DNA of 64,000 nucleotides from Neospora caninum Liverpool (GCF_000208865.1 NC_018385.1:1160724-1224723); one strand, 5' to 3'; positions 12,562-25,801 are shown, counted from the stretch's first letter. A program made the numbers and translations. The notes: a model not told the origin generated them from the sequence alone.

Positions 12562-14870
12562 TTAGCGGATAAGTTCGAGAGCTTTTTGCAAGCGAGCTTT
12601 TTTCCATGTAGCAAGGAGTTTCTTGTCCTCGTCTTTAGCGGTCTCTGCCTCTTTCGCCTTGTCGGCAAGCAGCGCACGAAGCACCTGCTGACACTCGTCT
12701 TTAGCTGACGCAGCTTGCAGGAGAATATGGTTCTCTGTAACCATGTTGGTCAGCAACTCGATTGAAGCGTCGATCTCTTGTGTGTCGTCCTTCAGAGGGA
12801 ACCTAAGGAAAAAACAGACAAATGTGTTGAACCGTGCGCACCACGGAAGAAACATATATATATATATATATATCAGACATGTGCTTCTTATTATCCTTCG
12901 AGTTCCTGAGGAGTCGCGCCAAGAGATGCGTCGCTCTGGTTGGTTTTGGTCTGCGATTTCTCGCGTGCAGAGAAGCGACTGGCTGTCCACATGACTGCAG
13001 AACCAAGAGTACATGCAGAGACTTGCGCAGATTCGCCCGTATACCCCCACGCCTGCGTCATCTACCTGTCTATACATTTACATATATGCATGTATGGATA
13101 TACGCTGAGCGTTTCAGTTTGTAATTTCTCAGAGTTCTACCATCGCTTGAGGAGTTCAGTGAAGATTGTCGCGCTTTGTTCTCCAACTTCGCGAGTGTAG
13201 AGGAGAGCAATTTTCAAGAGCGCGCATGCAGCGCAGTCCGCTGCCGATCGGCAGGCGTCTGTCTGAAGCACCGGCGACTGCAGGGCGCGGGTGAGAGCCT
13301 CGACGGCGCCCTCGCGCCGTGACAGGAAAGTCTCGCGACTGTGCATGGCCAAGGCGCCTAAAGAAAGACAGGAAACACAGACACGCGTCTTCACTCTCTC
13401 CTGCGTTCTTGCCTTTCGTCGGGGCGATCGCATCGCCGACTGTCGTTATCCACCGACCCTCACGAGATCTGGTGGTCTCAGAGCCGCGGGGGAAACGTGG
13501 AGGCATCTCTCGCCCTCCGCCACCCTTTTCCCCTTCGTCTTCGCTGTGTGGGAGTTGCGTTGCTTTGCTTTCCGCCAGGTTTACCGATGCCGTAGGCCGC
13601 TGCACTGATGGCAAAGACGTCGTCTTCGACGAGAGCCTCCGAGGGTGGGCAGACAGTGAGAAGCGCCGCCGGCAGGACCACCTCGCCGTACATCTTCCCA
13701 GCTTCTGCGCCTGCGTAATTGATGGCGTCGGCGAAGATGCAGAGCGCGGAAACCTGCAAAACAAAGGGGACAGACGCTGCGCGGATCCGAGGCCGAGGCG
13801 CGCAGCGAATCCCGGCACACCACTCTCCCCAGTGCTGCTGGTGTCCCCGCACCGCCCCAGAAGAAGGGAGCTTGTCGAAACCTAGGACCCCCCTTTTCTC
13901 CTGTGTGACCGGGCGTCTCGCTTCAGCGTTTATCTGATTGGTGCCGAGGCAGAGAGAGTGGAGAGCACACATCGCCGCGGAAGAAGGCTCGAGAGACCGA
14001 GGGCCCCACGGGCGGCGGTGAGACGGGGAAGGCGCGGGCAAACAGAAGTGTGACTCGGAGAGGCGCCTCGTAGAAGGAGAGGCGCTGCAGTCGAAAACGA
14101 GACGAGCGACGGCGCAGCAAAGTGTCGTACCTTTCCTCCAGGGTTCGCCTGTTCGTGCGCGAGCAGCGCGCCGAAAGGCATCTTCAGGTGCGCGTCGAAG
14201 GCGGGCAAACACTCGGCTCCGTACAGCTGGAAACGGCACGAACGATCCACAGAGTCACCCGCAGAGACAGAGGGAATCAAGGGAAGCACAGGGGAAAAGC
14301 CGAGCTCCGGCGCAGCGAAGAAATGCGTGGCAAACGTGGCACTGAAAAACGGTCGAGCGCTGCGCCTCCTCGCGAGGGCAACAGATGGCAAAACAAATTA
14401 GGCAGCGACGACCGAAAACGACGACACACAGACCAAACTGCACGGATATACAGAGAGGTTCGTGGAGACACGGTCTTGGTCGCCGCCCCACGCACAAATG
14501 CAGTCAATATCTATATATGAGATGGGGGTGTACGCATGCATGTGGAGTTTTGTGCCTCCTGTCGGTCGAGGCCTCCACTCTCTGCCCCTCTTCTGTTTGT
14601 CTTTTCTCCCCTGCTCACCTTGAAGAGGGCGCCTGCGGTTTGCATGACAGCGTCGTAGGCCTCCGCTGCCGCCTCGGCTTTTTCTTCCTCATCTTCATCG
14701 ACGTTCTGGAGGCAACCCGCAGCAGCCCCGGGGCAAACGAATCCTCGCCGGCCCGACAACGCCAAACGCGCGGATCATTTAACAAGCGCCAAAACTTTGG
14801 CGAAAACGCGCGCTCGTGTGCAGATGCAGTTCCCCGTGCATGCAGATACGCAGGACGTCCGCAGTGCATG

Positions 14871-14907
<37 letters not shown>

Positions 14908-17900
14908 TACGAAAATGTTTAGGAAGCTATATACAAAATTTGCATCGGTATGCACATATATGCATAATTTTATGTATAGTGTAATACGTGCACTGCGCGA
15001 TACAGGATCATTTTCCTCGACCGAGACGCCGTCTGCCTGCTCAGAGGCGAAGAGAAACCCCGGAAGAAAATTTTTGTACGTGTGCCTTCGTGCATGAAAA
15101 ATCCACATGTGGAGAAAGCGAGAACTTGCGCAGGCACAGGGATCTGTGTACGATGCATACTGGAATAAACAATAGACACGTAAGGCAGCTGCGTCCAGAA
15201 ATAAGCACATAAACATATATATATATATATATATATATATACGTAGGTGTCCATAAGATACCGTTTTCGGTACAGATATGGGTGGATCCGCATCTAGGTA
15301 CCTTGGCAACTCTGCATGTGGATGCGTGCGGGGTATTTCTGGTTTTTTGTTACTGTCTTACCTCCCACTCATCGTCTTCGCCTTCTTTCGAGGCGAGGAT
15401 TTCAAATTCTTCTGTCAAAATTCTGTAGAACACAGAAGAGGCGCACAACGCAGCTTCTCTCAGATGTATTTCGTGACTCGCATTCTCCATGATTTTGCGT
15501 TAATAACAGTCGTCGGTGACTGCGTTCTACTGGCTAAAAGAGTATGTACGAGGCCCCTCGTACACCCCTCCCCGCAACCTCATCACTCCCTATCCGAGCC
15601 TCTCTCTGTCTCGCTTGTCGGGTCTTTCTGCCTTCTTATTGCCGACACCAGAATGCTCTCTTGTGCTCTTCCGCTCGTTTTCCTGTCTGCCTGTCCTGCT
15701 CGGGTTCTGTGTTGAGTCCGTGACGCGTACGGAATGACGAAGCGGCCCATCGCCTCGAAGATCTGTGCGAGAAAAGCTCTTCGCTCCTCCGCGGTGAAGA
15801 CCGTCTCTGCAGCTGCCAGCCCGTCTCCTGCGTCCTGTCTCTCCCCCAGAGCCGCGAGGCCTCGGCACGCTTCCTTCCTCTCCTTCTCCGTCGAGAGATT
15901 CTGCACGAGTCGCGTTGCCGCGGGAAGGACAAAGTCGCTCAAGTGTCGCGCGTTGTTCTCCTTCAGCGCCTCCACCACCAGGGCCAGAGCCTCGCGGGAC
16001 AGCCTCACGAATTGCGCCGCGTCCGACACAGACAAACAATTCACGATCGCAGGAAGTGCCTAAAAACAAAGGATCCACAAAAACGCAAGCACATGCATAT
16101 GTGTAGTTGTAGGGCCCAGAGCTCGACGCGGATACACATCCAGTCCCACAAATCAATATAAACATGTAAAAAATATATATATATATATATATGCATGCGG
16201 CGATGCATGTATTGATGGGTTGGTTCGCGTGTCGTAGAGAGGCCACACGTGTTTGCCTTCGTGGAGGAGAGAAGCGACGCAGTCTAATTTGTCAATACGC
16301 GAACGAGGCCGATCAGCGAGTAGCGTCAAGATGTTTTCGTTCAGAGGCCGCCAAAACACGAATCGGCAGCTGTCGGGATCTCTTCTGGCAACGCTGAGGA
16401 TCGCCCCTCTGCGCGATGCGATTGCCTGGCCTTCGCCTCTTGCCCCGTACGAGAAAACCCCCAGGAGCAACGAAATCCGATTTTTTCCTCTCAAGCGCTT
16501 CCCATTCTTCAACACCCGCGGAGGGCTGCAGAATCGAATGGGCTCTTCTTGTTACCGAAGGCTTGCGATTGCATTAGAGTTTTGACTGGAAGAACAGACT
16601 TCTATGATTCGATTTCCGCGGGAGGGCTTCGCTCATCTCGCGAAGGCGGACGCAGAAACAAACACGAAGCAACGACCTATGAATTTTTCTGTCCCGGGGA
16701 ACGCGTGAGCGTCTCGACGGCCAGCCCGTCGTCATGGAACGTCCGGAAGCCGAAAGGGGGCGGATAAAGAACGTGTAAACAAAGTAAAGAACGTGGAAAC
16801 AAAGTAAAGAACGTGGGAACAAAGTGGGGAACGTGGAAACAAAGTGGGGAACGTGGAAACAAAGTGGGGAACGTGGAAACAAAGGGGGGAACGCGATCGC
16901 CAATGGACCCCTGTGACTCGAACCCCAGATACACTCAGCGTGCACGCGCCTCACCTGGAAAGCCTCCTTTCGGATCAGAGCGAACTGGGCGCGGGACTCC
17001 GCAGTCACCGCCGCCGCCCACTCGGCGGCAGTGGCGGGCGCGACCTGCCCTGCGACGCTGGTGGCCAGAGTCCCGAGGAGTTGCAAGGCTGCGCACTTTT
17101 CTTCCACAGCTGCCTGAAGGCGGAAACGCCAAAGTCGCGGCCATGCAAAACGTGAAAACAGGGATTTCCACGCCAGCTGTCTCCCAGCGAAAAAGAGCGG
17201 AAAGCTCACAGAAACAGAAAGACTTGAGGCGCGCGGGTGGAGTCTGCGGAGATGCTTCACACATACGGTGCAGAGGACCTTTTCGCGAGAGACAGTCGAG
17301 GAAGGACACGAAACGACACTCGCCGACGTGTCTCGTCGACGGGCGACAGAAAACGGGGCGACCGTCCCTTTTTGCGCCTGTTTTCTGCGCAGGTTGTATA
17401 CAAGACAAAGGAAACGCGAAATTCCGAGGTGGCTTGTCAGGCTTCTAGCGCCTCTCACTTGCTTCGGCTGTCCACGCGTACCGTGTTGATGGAAATGACG
17501 GTCTGCCTGCCGCTCTTGTCGGTGATGTTCACTTTCGAAATCCGCCCTTCCTCGCTGATCTTGGCCCCGGCTTCTCCCCCCGCCGCAATCGCCTCGGCAA
17601 AGTTGCACTACGACCAAGAGAGAGGCAAGACACAGAACTTCGAAACAGCCGTTGAAGGGACAGAGGCACACGCCGGAACCAAACGCCTTCAGAGCTGTAA
17701 GTGGTTTTGCGCACATCCACGGATACAGACGCCACCAAGTCTCACAGACACGTGTATCACCATATCCACATATATATATATATATCCACATATATATACA
17801 TATATAGGTGTGTTGGGTTGTCTGTGAGGCTTCTTCTTTTTCTCTCGCCCCCTCCCCCCCCCTGGCACTTCTCTCGAGGGGAGATTCGCATTCTTTCGCG

Positions 17901-20900
17901 GGTTTACGCCGCTGTGTGTGTGTGTGTCGAGAGACCCGCGTGTGGTCCGTTTCCACCTACCTCGACATGCTGGCGAACCTTCGCGAGGACGATGGGCGAA
18001 ATTGCTGGCAAGAAGCGCACCGCTGCCCCGCCCATCACCTTGGCCACGACGCCCACAGCCTCCATGGCCGTCGCCTGCAGCGAGGCGTCTGCGGTGCCTT
18101 GAGAGCAAACGTTCTGGATCTCCACCAGGCGCTCCAGCAGCCAGGGTGCATCCTACACGAGACAGGAGACACCCCACAGAGACGCAGGTCCGATCCCAGA
18201 ACGGCGAAACCCGAGAAAGGAGCGACAACACCACCCTCGACACAAAGAAAAAAACGCCGCACGCGCAGGCGAGCTGCCGCATGCGGTCCACTCTAGACTC
18301 CAGAAGGGCTCTTTCTCTTTCCGTGGGGAAGCCTCTCGGCGACGAGCCGACCCAAGAACTCCCAGTGAAGGAGCGCGTCACACAAAACCGCGCCATGCCG
18401 CCCTGTCTCCTCACGACCTCTGACAGGAGGCGGGACGCGTTCCGACTCAAGCGGGAGGCGACCTCCGCCCAGTTTAGGCGTTCTTTCCCTGGAGAGACAG
18501 CTTCCGAGCGCAACACCGTCTCTCTCCGGGACGAGCCTCGCAGTTTTGCAGCAACGGAGACAGGCAACGAGGGCTACGCATGCACAGTCGTTTCCATTGA
18601 AAACCGCAGTGCGCACGACCCTGGAGTCACGTTCCAGGACTCTCGACGATCAGTAAAAAGCCCTTTCCGTCGTCTTAAGCAGTTGAGAGGGACACAAAAC
18701 GTCCACTCCCAACCAGTGGCTGAACAAACCTATCAATTGATTAAGCTGCTGCCTGTTGTTTTTCTTCGCTTCGGCGCCGCTCTCTTTTTGACGCAGACTT
18801 ACGGGCGCAAAGACCTCCATGCCGACGGCAGCCGCGAGGGCGCCGGCAAATTCTACGACCGTTTCGAGGAGCGAACAGCCATGGGGATGCGTTTGCAGGA
18901 AGGACGCGAAATCCACCGAGAGCAGGCGGCGCACGGCGCCCATGAAGAAGGAAAAGAAGCGCTGGAAATGCTGGCCGCTGACCTGGGAGTAAGCCAACAA
19001 AGAAAGGCAGAAAGATGGCTAGCTAAGGGGCGAGTCGGGGGCGATTCAACATCAGAGACAGACGCGCAGAGAAGAGAACGCGATGCGACGATATTTACAT
19101 TTGGCCTTTTTCGAGAATTCTTGGCATTCGAGGAAAAAGCACAAGAAGAGGGACGTACATACAGAATTATAGCATTCTACGTGCTCGCCTGCCGTTCGTG
19201 GCAAACGTGGAGCGCAGAGAGCCCGCGTGCGTATCCAGCTGTGCATATACGGCGACACTCCGAGAGGGGAGACACGTCGCCGTTGCCACAGGCCGAGAAA
19301 CGTAGAGGGAACGCGAGCCCGACAGTTATTCCTACGCAAACAACCGGAAATGAAAGCCTTACAGCTGCAGCCTCTCACGGTCAGAGAGAGAAAGAGAGGG
19401 CAAGGACAGCAGACCGTTTTTAAGGCGCAAGGGAAACGAAGCCTTCAGGGGAAAACCTAGAGCGAATCGCCATACACAGAATGTGCATCTACGCGCACAA
19501 GAGACTTACTTGAGCAAGGACGGAGCCCACAGCGAGGGCGAGTTCCTGCGTTTGTGCGTCGCTGCTGTCGCAAAGAGGCACGACCGCTGCAAGGTGCCCA
19601 CAGACGCCGATGAAGACGAGTTTGTTGGAATGGCGGAGAGCATCCGTTGCCCGGGAAATGTGCAGAACAATGCAATACGAAACCCTTAAACCTCGATGGG
19701 AAAACGGCGCATACGCACTCCTACGTGTCGATGCACATTCGTCAGTGCAGAGGAATATTTTAGGTGTGTGTGTCTGCACATACACATCTGCATTTATAGT
19801 TGAAATTGTATATGCATGTGGACATATATGATGTAAATGTAAGCTTGAAGACGTGGTCCACAAGTACGTGCACACCTGTCTCTGCATGCACACGTTTTAC
19901 GGATACGTGGGCGTGCAGGCTGCGGCGGCTCAACTGCGTAGGGGCCCAGTGCGCATCTCACCATTTTGGAGGGCAGTGTCGATGTACGGGGCGAGCTGGG
20001 CAAACAGAGACAAAGACGAACGCGACAAAGAAACTGAAGCGCGAGGCCGTGGAAAACGCACCTTCTGACCACCCACAGGCCGCTGCTTCCCGTCGCTCCC
20101 GCTCCTTTTTTTCATCTCCGTCTTCCCTTCTCCCTTGCCGGTTTCTGCGCTGGAGGCTGCTCCGTCATCTCGCAATCTCGGTGCGTCGAGCTGTGCACCC
20201 ACTTGTCCATACACTGCAGCGTCCATCGCTTTGCCTCCGTCGTCTTCCTCGGATCCAGCAAAGTTCGAGAAGAACTCGGCGACGGCCTGCAAACCCTTTC
20301 TGCGGCATCGGTTGTTTGTCTCCGTCTGGAGGGACCCGAGGAGATTGCCGAGCAGGTTCTTCTCGCGCTCGGTCACCTCGCCGTCTCTCTCTTCTCGCTG
20401 CAACAGGCAGCAGAGGCAGTTCAGCGCGGCCCAGCGCAGGCGTGCCTGGGGGCTCTGGAGCCGCAGGAGACAAACGGAGACGATCTGCGAAGGCGACACA
20501 CACACATGGAGACTCATGCGGGATGCACGCGTAAAAGGCGCCTCCCCTCCACGCTCGCCTTTCGTTCGCCCCTCCGCCACACAACGTCGCTCTCCCCCGG
20601 CCGCCTGCAAGTGTCGCGTCGGCTGTCGCTGCGCCGCAGGCCGTCTCCTGCCGAGCCGTTTTTAGAAACCCGCTTCCTCGCTTCCCTACCTCGTCCGAAT
20701 GTGCCACGACACTCAGGCTGCTGTGCTCCTCCTCGAGCAGCGCGGCGAGAAGCGCGAGGGCCGCCAGCTGGCGGTGCGAGTCACCGGACGCGAGGAACGA
20801 AGTGCAGATGTGCAGGAGCATCTCCAAGACTGCGTTGTTGTCTGAAAAAGATGGACCCAGTTGAGGAGGGAAGGCATTTACCATCCGTCGTTAGCATGCA

Positions 20901-23900
20901 GGGATGGCAACTGCATGCGCGGTAACGCTGAGGGGACGTGCGGCAACACCCCACACGGCGCGAGCTCACGCGGCTGAATGAGACAGACACGAGGCGCGCG
21001 CCGCGTCACGCAGACTCCGACGAGGACAAACGCGCCGAATGACAGAGACTCGGAGGACGATGGGGGGATCACCGAAGACGAAGCTCTCGAGGAAGGGGGT
21101 AATGCATCCACGAAAAGATCGCGAAGAAAAGTGCATGTCCGGGTCTTTCTCGGTTGACGAAGCCTCACTCAGTCTCTCGGCAACACGCGTCGCCAGGGCC
21201 AGAGCCTCCTGCGACAATTTGTCGTCTTCCTCGTCTTCTTCTCGGTCCTTCAGGCTCCACGTCTCCTCGTCGGCTGTCACGCGACCGCAACACTCCGCCA
21301 GCACTTCCAGAAGAGGCTTCACGATGCTCAGATTCTGAAGGCAAACCGAGGAACGGCGCTTCTCGCGGTCGTCACGCCCGGGGGTGGGGGTCGCCGAAAC
21401 GCCCGAGACAGTTTGGAGCCTGCGCGCGTCCGTGCCTGGTTTGTCTTTCGCGTGCGCTGAACGCTCGAGTCGAGATGCGTCTGTGTCGACAGGTAAGTCT
21501 ACTTGAGAACGTTTTCAGAGTGAAGGACAACACCTTCACATCTGGGTCGCTGCATGGATCAGCCGAGCAAACACCCTGGCAACACTCGCTGGTTCACCTC
21601 AACGCCTCCCCACACATGTAAACAGAGATCCGCACACTCGCATGTACCTGCACTCTTGTACACATCCCTATACACACACAGAGGTAGACAGATCTGCATA
21701 CATATACATAAACATATATATATATATATATACATAAACAGATATATATATATATATATACGTATATATACATATTGGCGCTTGAATGAGTTTTCTGCTC
21801 ACTTTCCTTGCCCATTTGGGTGCACTGATGATGGCGGAAACGGCTAGGCGGAGCGCGACAGGTTTCACATCGTCGCTGTCGTCTGCGTCGTGTGCGCCTT
21901 CGCGGTTGCCCACGATGTGGACGACGAGCTCCAGCAGGCGGGCGTGGTGGCCCGCAAAGAACTGGGGCAGCGCCTCAGCAAGTTGCTGGGCCGAGACGAA
22001 GAGAGCGGGCGAGGGGTTGGCGAGCAAAACGGAGAGGAGCGGCGGCGCGAGATCAGAGAGGGACGCGCGAATGGGCGACCCCGACGGCAAGCTGCAGGCC
22101 TCACACAGCGAGAAAACCGGAAACGCGACTCGCGGCCAGAAGGGAGTCGAAGTCGGAGAGAAAAAATCAGAGAAACAAAAGGGGGAAAACGCCTGAGAGG
22201 ACTGGAGCCCCGACAAAGACGCCCGCCGTTACGCCTACCTGCTCACGCACGTTACAAGGACCTCGAGCGACGCCGCCACGCAGCCCTGCAGAACCGAGTG
22301 TCGGAGACAGGAGTAAAAGAACGACAGTGAACGGCGGCAAAAACGCCCTGGGCGTCCACTTCGTTTTGGCCCCTCTCGCAGGCTTCTCTCGCAAGGCCAT
22401 GGCAAAACCGCTCTTCCGTCGTCTTTTTCCTTTTTCTCAGACTCGCTCGTAGTGACCCTACCGACGTCCTCCCCTTATTCCTTTGCTCCCAGTCTGTCTC
22501 TCCCGCTCGCCCCTCTCCCTGGTGTCTCCCTTTGCCACGGCCACGTTTTCTTTCTTTTGTGTCTTTCACCCCGCGCCTTGTCACCTCTCCGGCCTTTCCG
22601 TCCTCCCCTCTCGCCCCCCCCCTTCTCCCACGAAGGCTGCCCTGTACCTCGATCTCTTTGCCGCCGTCGCGTCCCGCTTGGAGCGTCAGCGCAACCTTCC
22701 GCGCCACATTCACTCCGTGAGTCTGTGCGAGGCGCGCAGCCATGTCTTCGTCTTCGCATAGACGATCAAACAGCCGAAAGAGCGCTGTGGCTGTCGCGAG
22801 CTGGCCAAGCTCCGGCTCGGCTAGCCAGCGCGCCACAACGGCACACGGCGCATCCTCAAGACCTACGGACAAAAGAAACGAACGCACAGGGCGTGTCTAG
22901 CATCGGCGAGAGAACAGACGCGAAACACAGACCAGAGAGCGAGTGGCCGAACAGTGCAGGCAAAAAGCCGCAGCCAGCTGCAACAGCCAGAGAAGGAGAA
23001 ACAACCGCAAGGGAAGCAAAAACGGGAGAGGAAAGAGAAACGGGAGAGACGAGAGAAACGGAAAGGAAAAGATCGGCGGAGCCGGAAGGGGACGACGGGG
23101 AAAGGGGGAAGAAGAGAAGGAGAGCAGAGAGACATCCAACGAGGAAGAGGACACGCGAGCAACAAGCCGGACGGGCGGCGACAGAGACGGACAGACGCAC
23201 TGGAAATTCAGCGATATATGTGTGTGTGTCAGGCTTCTGGGCAGTCACTGTCCTCCGCAAACTTCATCGCGACGCCAGTCGACCAAGTCGCCCACGTGTC
23301 TTTTCTCGTGTTTCCGGTCTGTCCCTTCCTTCGTTTGCTTTCCTTCTCTTCCTCCGGCTCTCCCTGCGAATCTGTGAATGCCTTTTTCTCGCTGCATCTG
23401 CACGGACAGCCCCCGGCCCTGCCGATGGGAAGGTCCACCTCGTGCGGCTCTGTGTTTGCCGCGAACCCTTTTGGTTTCTTGGCGTCCGCCTTACTTCGCG
23501 TCTGCGTCCTTCGCCACACCTCAGCGGCAGCGTCGGCCGCGCTCTTCTTCACCATGCCGTCGGCGCTCTCCAAGACCGCTTGAAGGAGAGCCTCGAGGGT
23601 CCGTTGGAGAAGCGCATCGACCTCCGCGGCGTCGAGCGTCCCCTCGACTTCCCCCCAGCGAGACTGGAGACAGCGGCGCAGAAGAATCGCCGCCAAGTGC
23701 TGGTCCGCAGGCGAAGGGCCGTCCTCGCGCACGCTCTGCGCGAGAGCAGGAAGGAGCTGCGGAAGCGGCACGCCCGCCAGAGCCGCTTCGCTCGCCGACC
23801 GGACGGCGTTGTCGGGCGACTGGAGGGCTTTGAGAGCCTAGCGGAAGCAGGAGAGAGGAAAGGCGTCAGAAAGACGTAAGAAACAATCGCGAGCGCCGTC

Positions 23901-24026
23901 AGCCAAGACACACTTTGGCGTGCACGTGAATGTGAATGCACGAAGAACGCGGGCCGGTTTTACGTACGTTTTGAGCATCACCAGAAAAAAAAGGTCGCGT
24001 GACACGTCCTCACGGCAACCACACAT
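12562..24026 (-). CDS. IPO5: Importin-5 / karyopherin beta-3 (Pse1-like) nuclear import receptor
   Basis: A HEAT-repeat receptor that binds RanGTP and carries cargo such as ribosomal proteins and histones through nuclear pores. Twenty-one exons (minus): 24026-23964, 23837-23249, 22862-22648, 22285-22239, 22091-21803, 21334-21169, 20841-20690, 20484-20062, 19995-19962, 19691-19510, 18982-18803, 18152-17961, 17607-17482, 17113-16955, 16059-15731, 15476-15362, 14705-14619, 14226-14131, 13753-13585, 13357-13141, 12802-12562. All keep phase, giving about 1356 residues. Landmarks parallel to vertebrate importin-5: ALQSPDNAVRSASEAA (N-terminal HEAT), VISINTAAVEEKCAALQLL (compare IKTAGLEEKSTACQML), SALCIFADAINYAG (compare WGLCIFDDVIEH), AISAAAYGIGALA and a C-terminal PLKDDTQEIDASI. 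A lineage-specific acidic/basic insert lies in exon 2 near 23310-23480. The short first exon (MCGCREDV...) and the acceptor of exon 15476 are the least certain. Confidence 0.88.
14875..14904. repeat. (AT)n microsatellite in importin intron
   Basis: Fifteen AT units. Other importin-intron tracts are at 12854-12873, 15215-15241, 16173-16192, 17770-17784 and 21714-21760, so at least six of its twenty introns carry one. Confidence 0.9.
16766..16885. repeat. 20-bp tandem repeat, six units, in an importin intron
   Basis: Six consecutive 20-bp units of the form RRRGAACGTGGAAACAAAGT, starting at 16766, 16786, 16806, 16826, 16846 and 16866, followed by a partial copy. The first three begin AAAG and the last three GGGG, so the array has two subtypes. 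It lies in the intron between importin exons 17113-16955 and 16059-15731. Confidence 0.9.
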
Positions 24027-24130
24027 AGATCGACGCTGCTCTTAACAACCCCCCAAAAAGAGCCCCCAAAAATACCTCCCCTGCACAAAAAAACCTCTCT
24101 TGTACCTCTGTAAATAGAGACACACGCAGG

Positions 24131-24194
24131 TACGTATATATATAAATATATATATAAGTATATTCATATATATATATATATATATATAAGTACA

Positions 24195-24230
<36 letters not shown>

Positions 24231-24296
24231 TACATTCATATATATATATATATATATATATATAAGTATATTCATATATATACATATATATAATTA
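24131..24296. repeat. Compound (TA)n array with AGTAYATTCA spacers
   Basis: Tracts of (TA)6-12 alternate with four copies of AAGTAYATTCA, making a higher-order repeat about 45 bp long on average. It lies just upstream of the proposed importin first exon, on the promoter side of that gene. Confidence 0.85.
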
Positions 24297-25576
24297 TGTA
24301 GATTCGAATATGGAGATGAATAGCTATATTGATCTAGCTAGAACACCGAGAGGAACGGCGCGAATGACAGAATGCTGAGGCACGCGGCAGGACCCAAGGG
24401 GATACGTGGTCTGGGCGTTTCGGAGTGTTGGTGTGTGTGTACCTCGTGGACGGCGTTTGGCTGCCCCATGGGATTCTGCGATGCTGGCGACGGCACGGGA
24501 GGCATTATTTGCAAGAGGTCGGCGGATTTTGAAAAGGGGAGGCTGTCCACGAAAACGCGGGAAAGCGAAGCGAGGCACTACCGGAACGGGTGGATATAGG
24601 GCTGCACAGACCGAAGTCAAGGCCCCAGAGAGACACAACAAAAGCATGCACACACAAGGTGGAGTCTCGCTGTCGGCAAAGTTAAAGGCTTTCGGCACCA
24701 GATTCCCTGGAGAATGCGAAGCCTGGAGAACAAGGAGTCTTCTCGACGACCTCGCACGTTTGGAAACGCTCGAAAGACGTGCGTTCTACGGTGCCAAAGA
24801 CAATTTTTTTCCCAGCCGCCAGCGGCGATACGCAGAGGGAAGAGGGGAAGCACGGGGAAAATGCCGTAGAAAATCAAGGTTACTTTCGGAGGAAGAAAAG
24901 CCGAGACGAAACGACACTACTTTGCGCGGGAAGGTGGGTGGCAAACACAAACGAGAAAAGGAAGAGAAAGCAGAAGACAGGAGGGCACAATAGAGGGGAG
25001 ACCGACGGGGAAGACTAGGCGACGGCAACTGAAAGTAGGGAAGCAAAGGCCGAGGAAAAAAAAGACCTTTTGTTGGGGAGAAGGCGAAAGGAAATGCATG
25101 CATGTCTTTGCTTCGGCAGTCAAGACCGATTTTTCACGGAATTTATGGCGGTTGTTGGCTGCTCGGCCGTGTGCTCGAGGGACAGTGCCTTCTTCTCTTT
25201 CGGGAAGCTGTCGAGAAGACAGTGAGACACGAGCAGAAGAGAGAGACACTGAGAAACGGCGGGGAACAAGAACCCTTTTTTGAGTGGAGAAAAGGGACGA
25301 CCAAATTCGTGATCGGCTTCTCCTCTCTTCTTTTATAAAGAGCTTCTTTCAAAGGGATTTTTTCTATGCATTTACTCTGCGGAAAGTGATGGGAAAACGA
25401 GACCGAGACGAGGGGGGTGGGCCCCCGCGTACACACCGACAAGACTCTGCCGTTAAAACGCTGCTTTGTGTGCTCTCCAGCTTGCCCGAGTGCAGCGTAG
25501 ACTCGCTAATCACACTTACACATATGAATGTGCACAAAACCATCGTTTCAGGAATTGCAACCCTGCATGTGTCAAA

Positions 25577-25621
25577 CTTCACATCGTACCTGAGTTGTAT
25601 TTTCTAGCATATTATGCGGTG
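25577..25621 (+). pseudogene. cob: Nuclear fragment of mitochondrial cytochrome b (NUMT)
   Basis: Fifteen codons read LHIVPELYFLAYYAV, matching the strongly conserved HIVPEWYFLAYYAV segment of apicomplexan cytochrome b except for Trp changed to Leu (TTG for TGG). Reading continues into non-matching sequence on both sides and no start or membrane context is present, so it is not a working gene. Coccidian nuclear genomes are known to carry many short mitochondrial fragments. Confidence 0.7.
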
Positions 25622-25724
25622 TTTTTCAAGTCGCACAAAAAAAGCAATGTAGTCATCGGAAGTATTCATTGATCTTTGCACCACCGAGAGAATTGCAGAA
25701 AATGGGGAGACAGTGGGAGGCAGG

Positions 25725-25801
25725 AATGTGTTGACAAAATTTACGCCTAGAACATATTCGAAGTGGATTACCATGAATATAATTCCAGTTATAAGATACA
25801 C
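25725..25801 (-). pseudogene. Possible nuclear fragment of mitochondrial coxIII (NUMT)
   Basis: On the minus strand this reads YLITGIIFMVIHFEYVLGVN, a hydrophobic segment like the apicomplexan cytochrome oxidase subunit III helix that ends IQxFEY. It is AT-richer than its surroundings and sits about 100 bp from the cob fragment in the opposite orientation. The similarity is from pattern only, so it is weaker than the cob call. Confidence 0.35.

Noticed and set aside
16574..17956. 460-codon minus-strand open frame
   Set aside because: It contains the true importin exon 17113-16955 but also runs through introns, including the 20-bp repeat, so it is not a separate gene.
17918..19423. 501-codon open frame on the plus strand
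   Set aside because: It lies antisense across importin exons that keep phase and family similarity; its composition (Arg/Ser/Thr-rich) is that of a shadow frame.
22452..23879. 475-codon open frame on the plus strand
   Set aside because: Antisense to importin exons 22862-22648 and 23837-23249, with a long Lys/Arg/Glu-rich low-complexity stretch from the intron between them.
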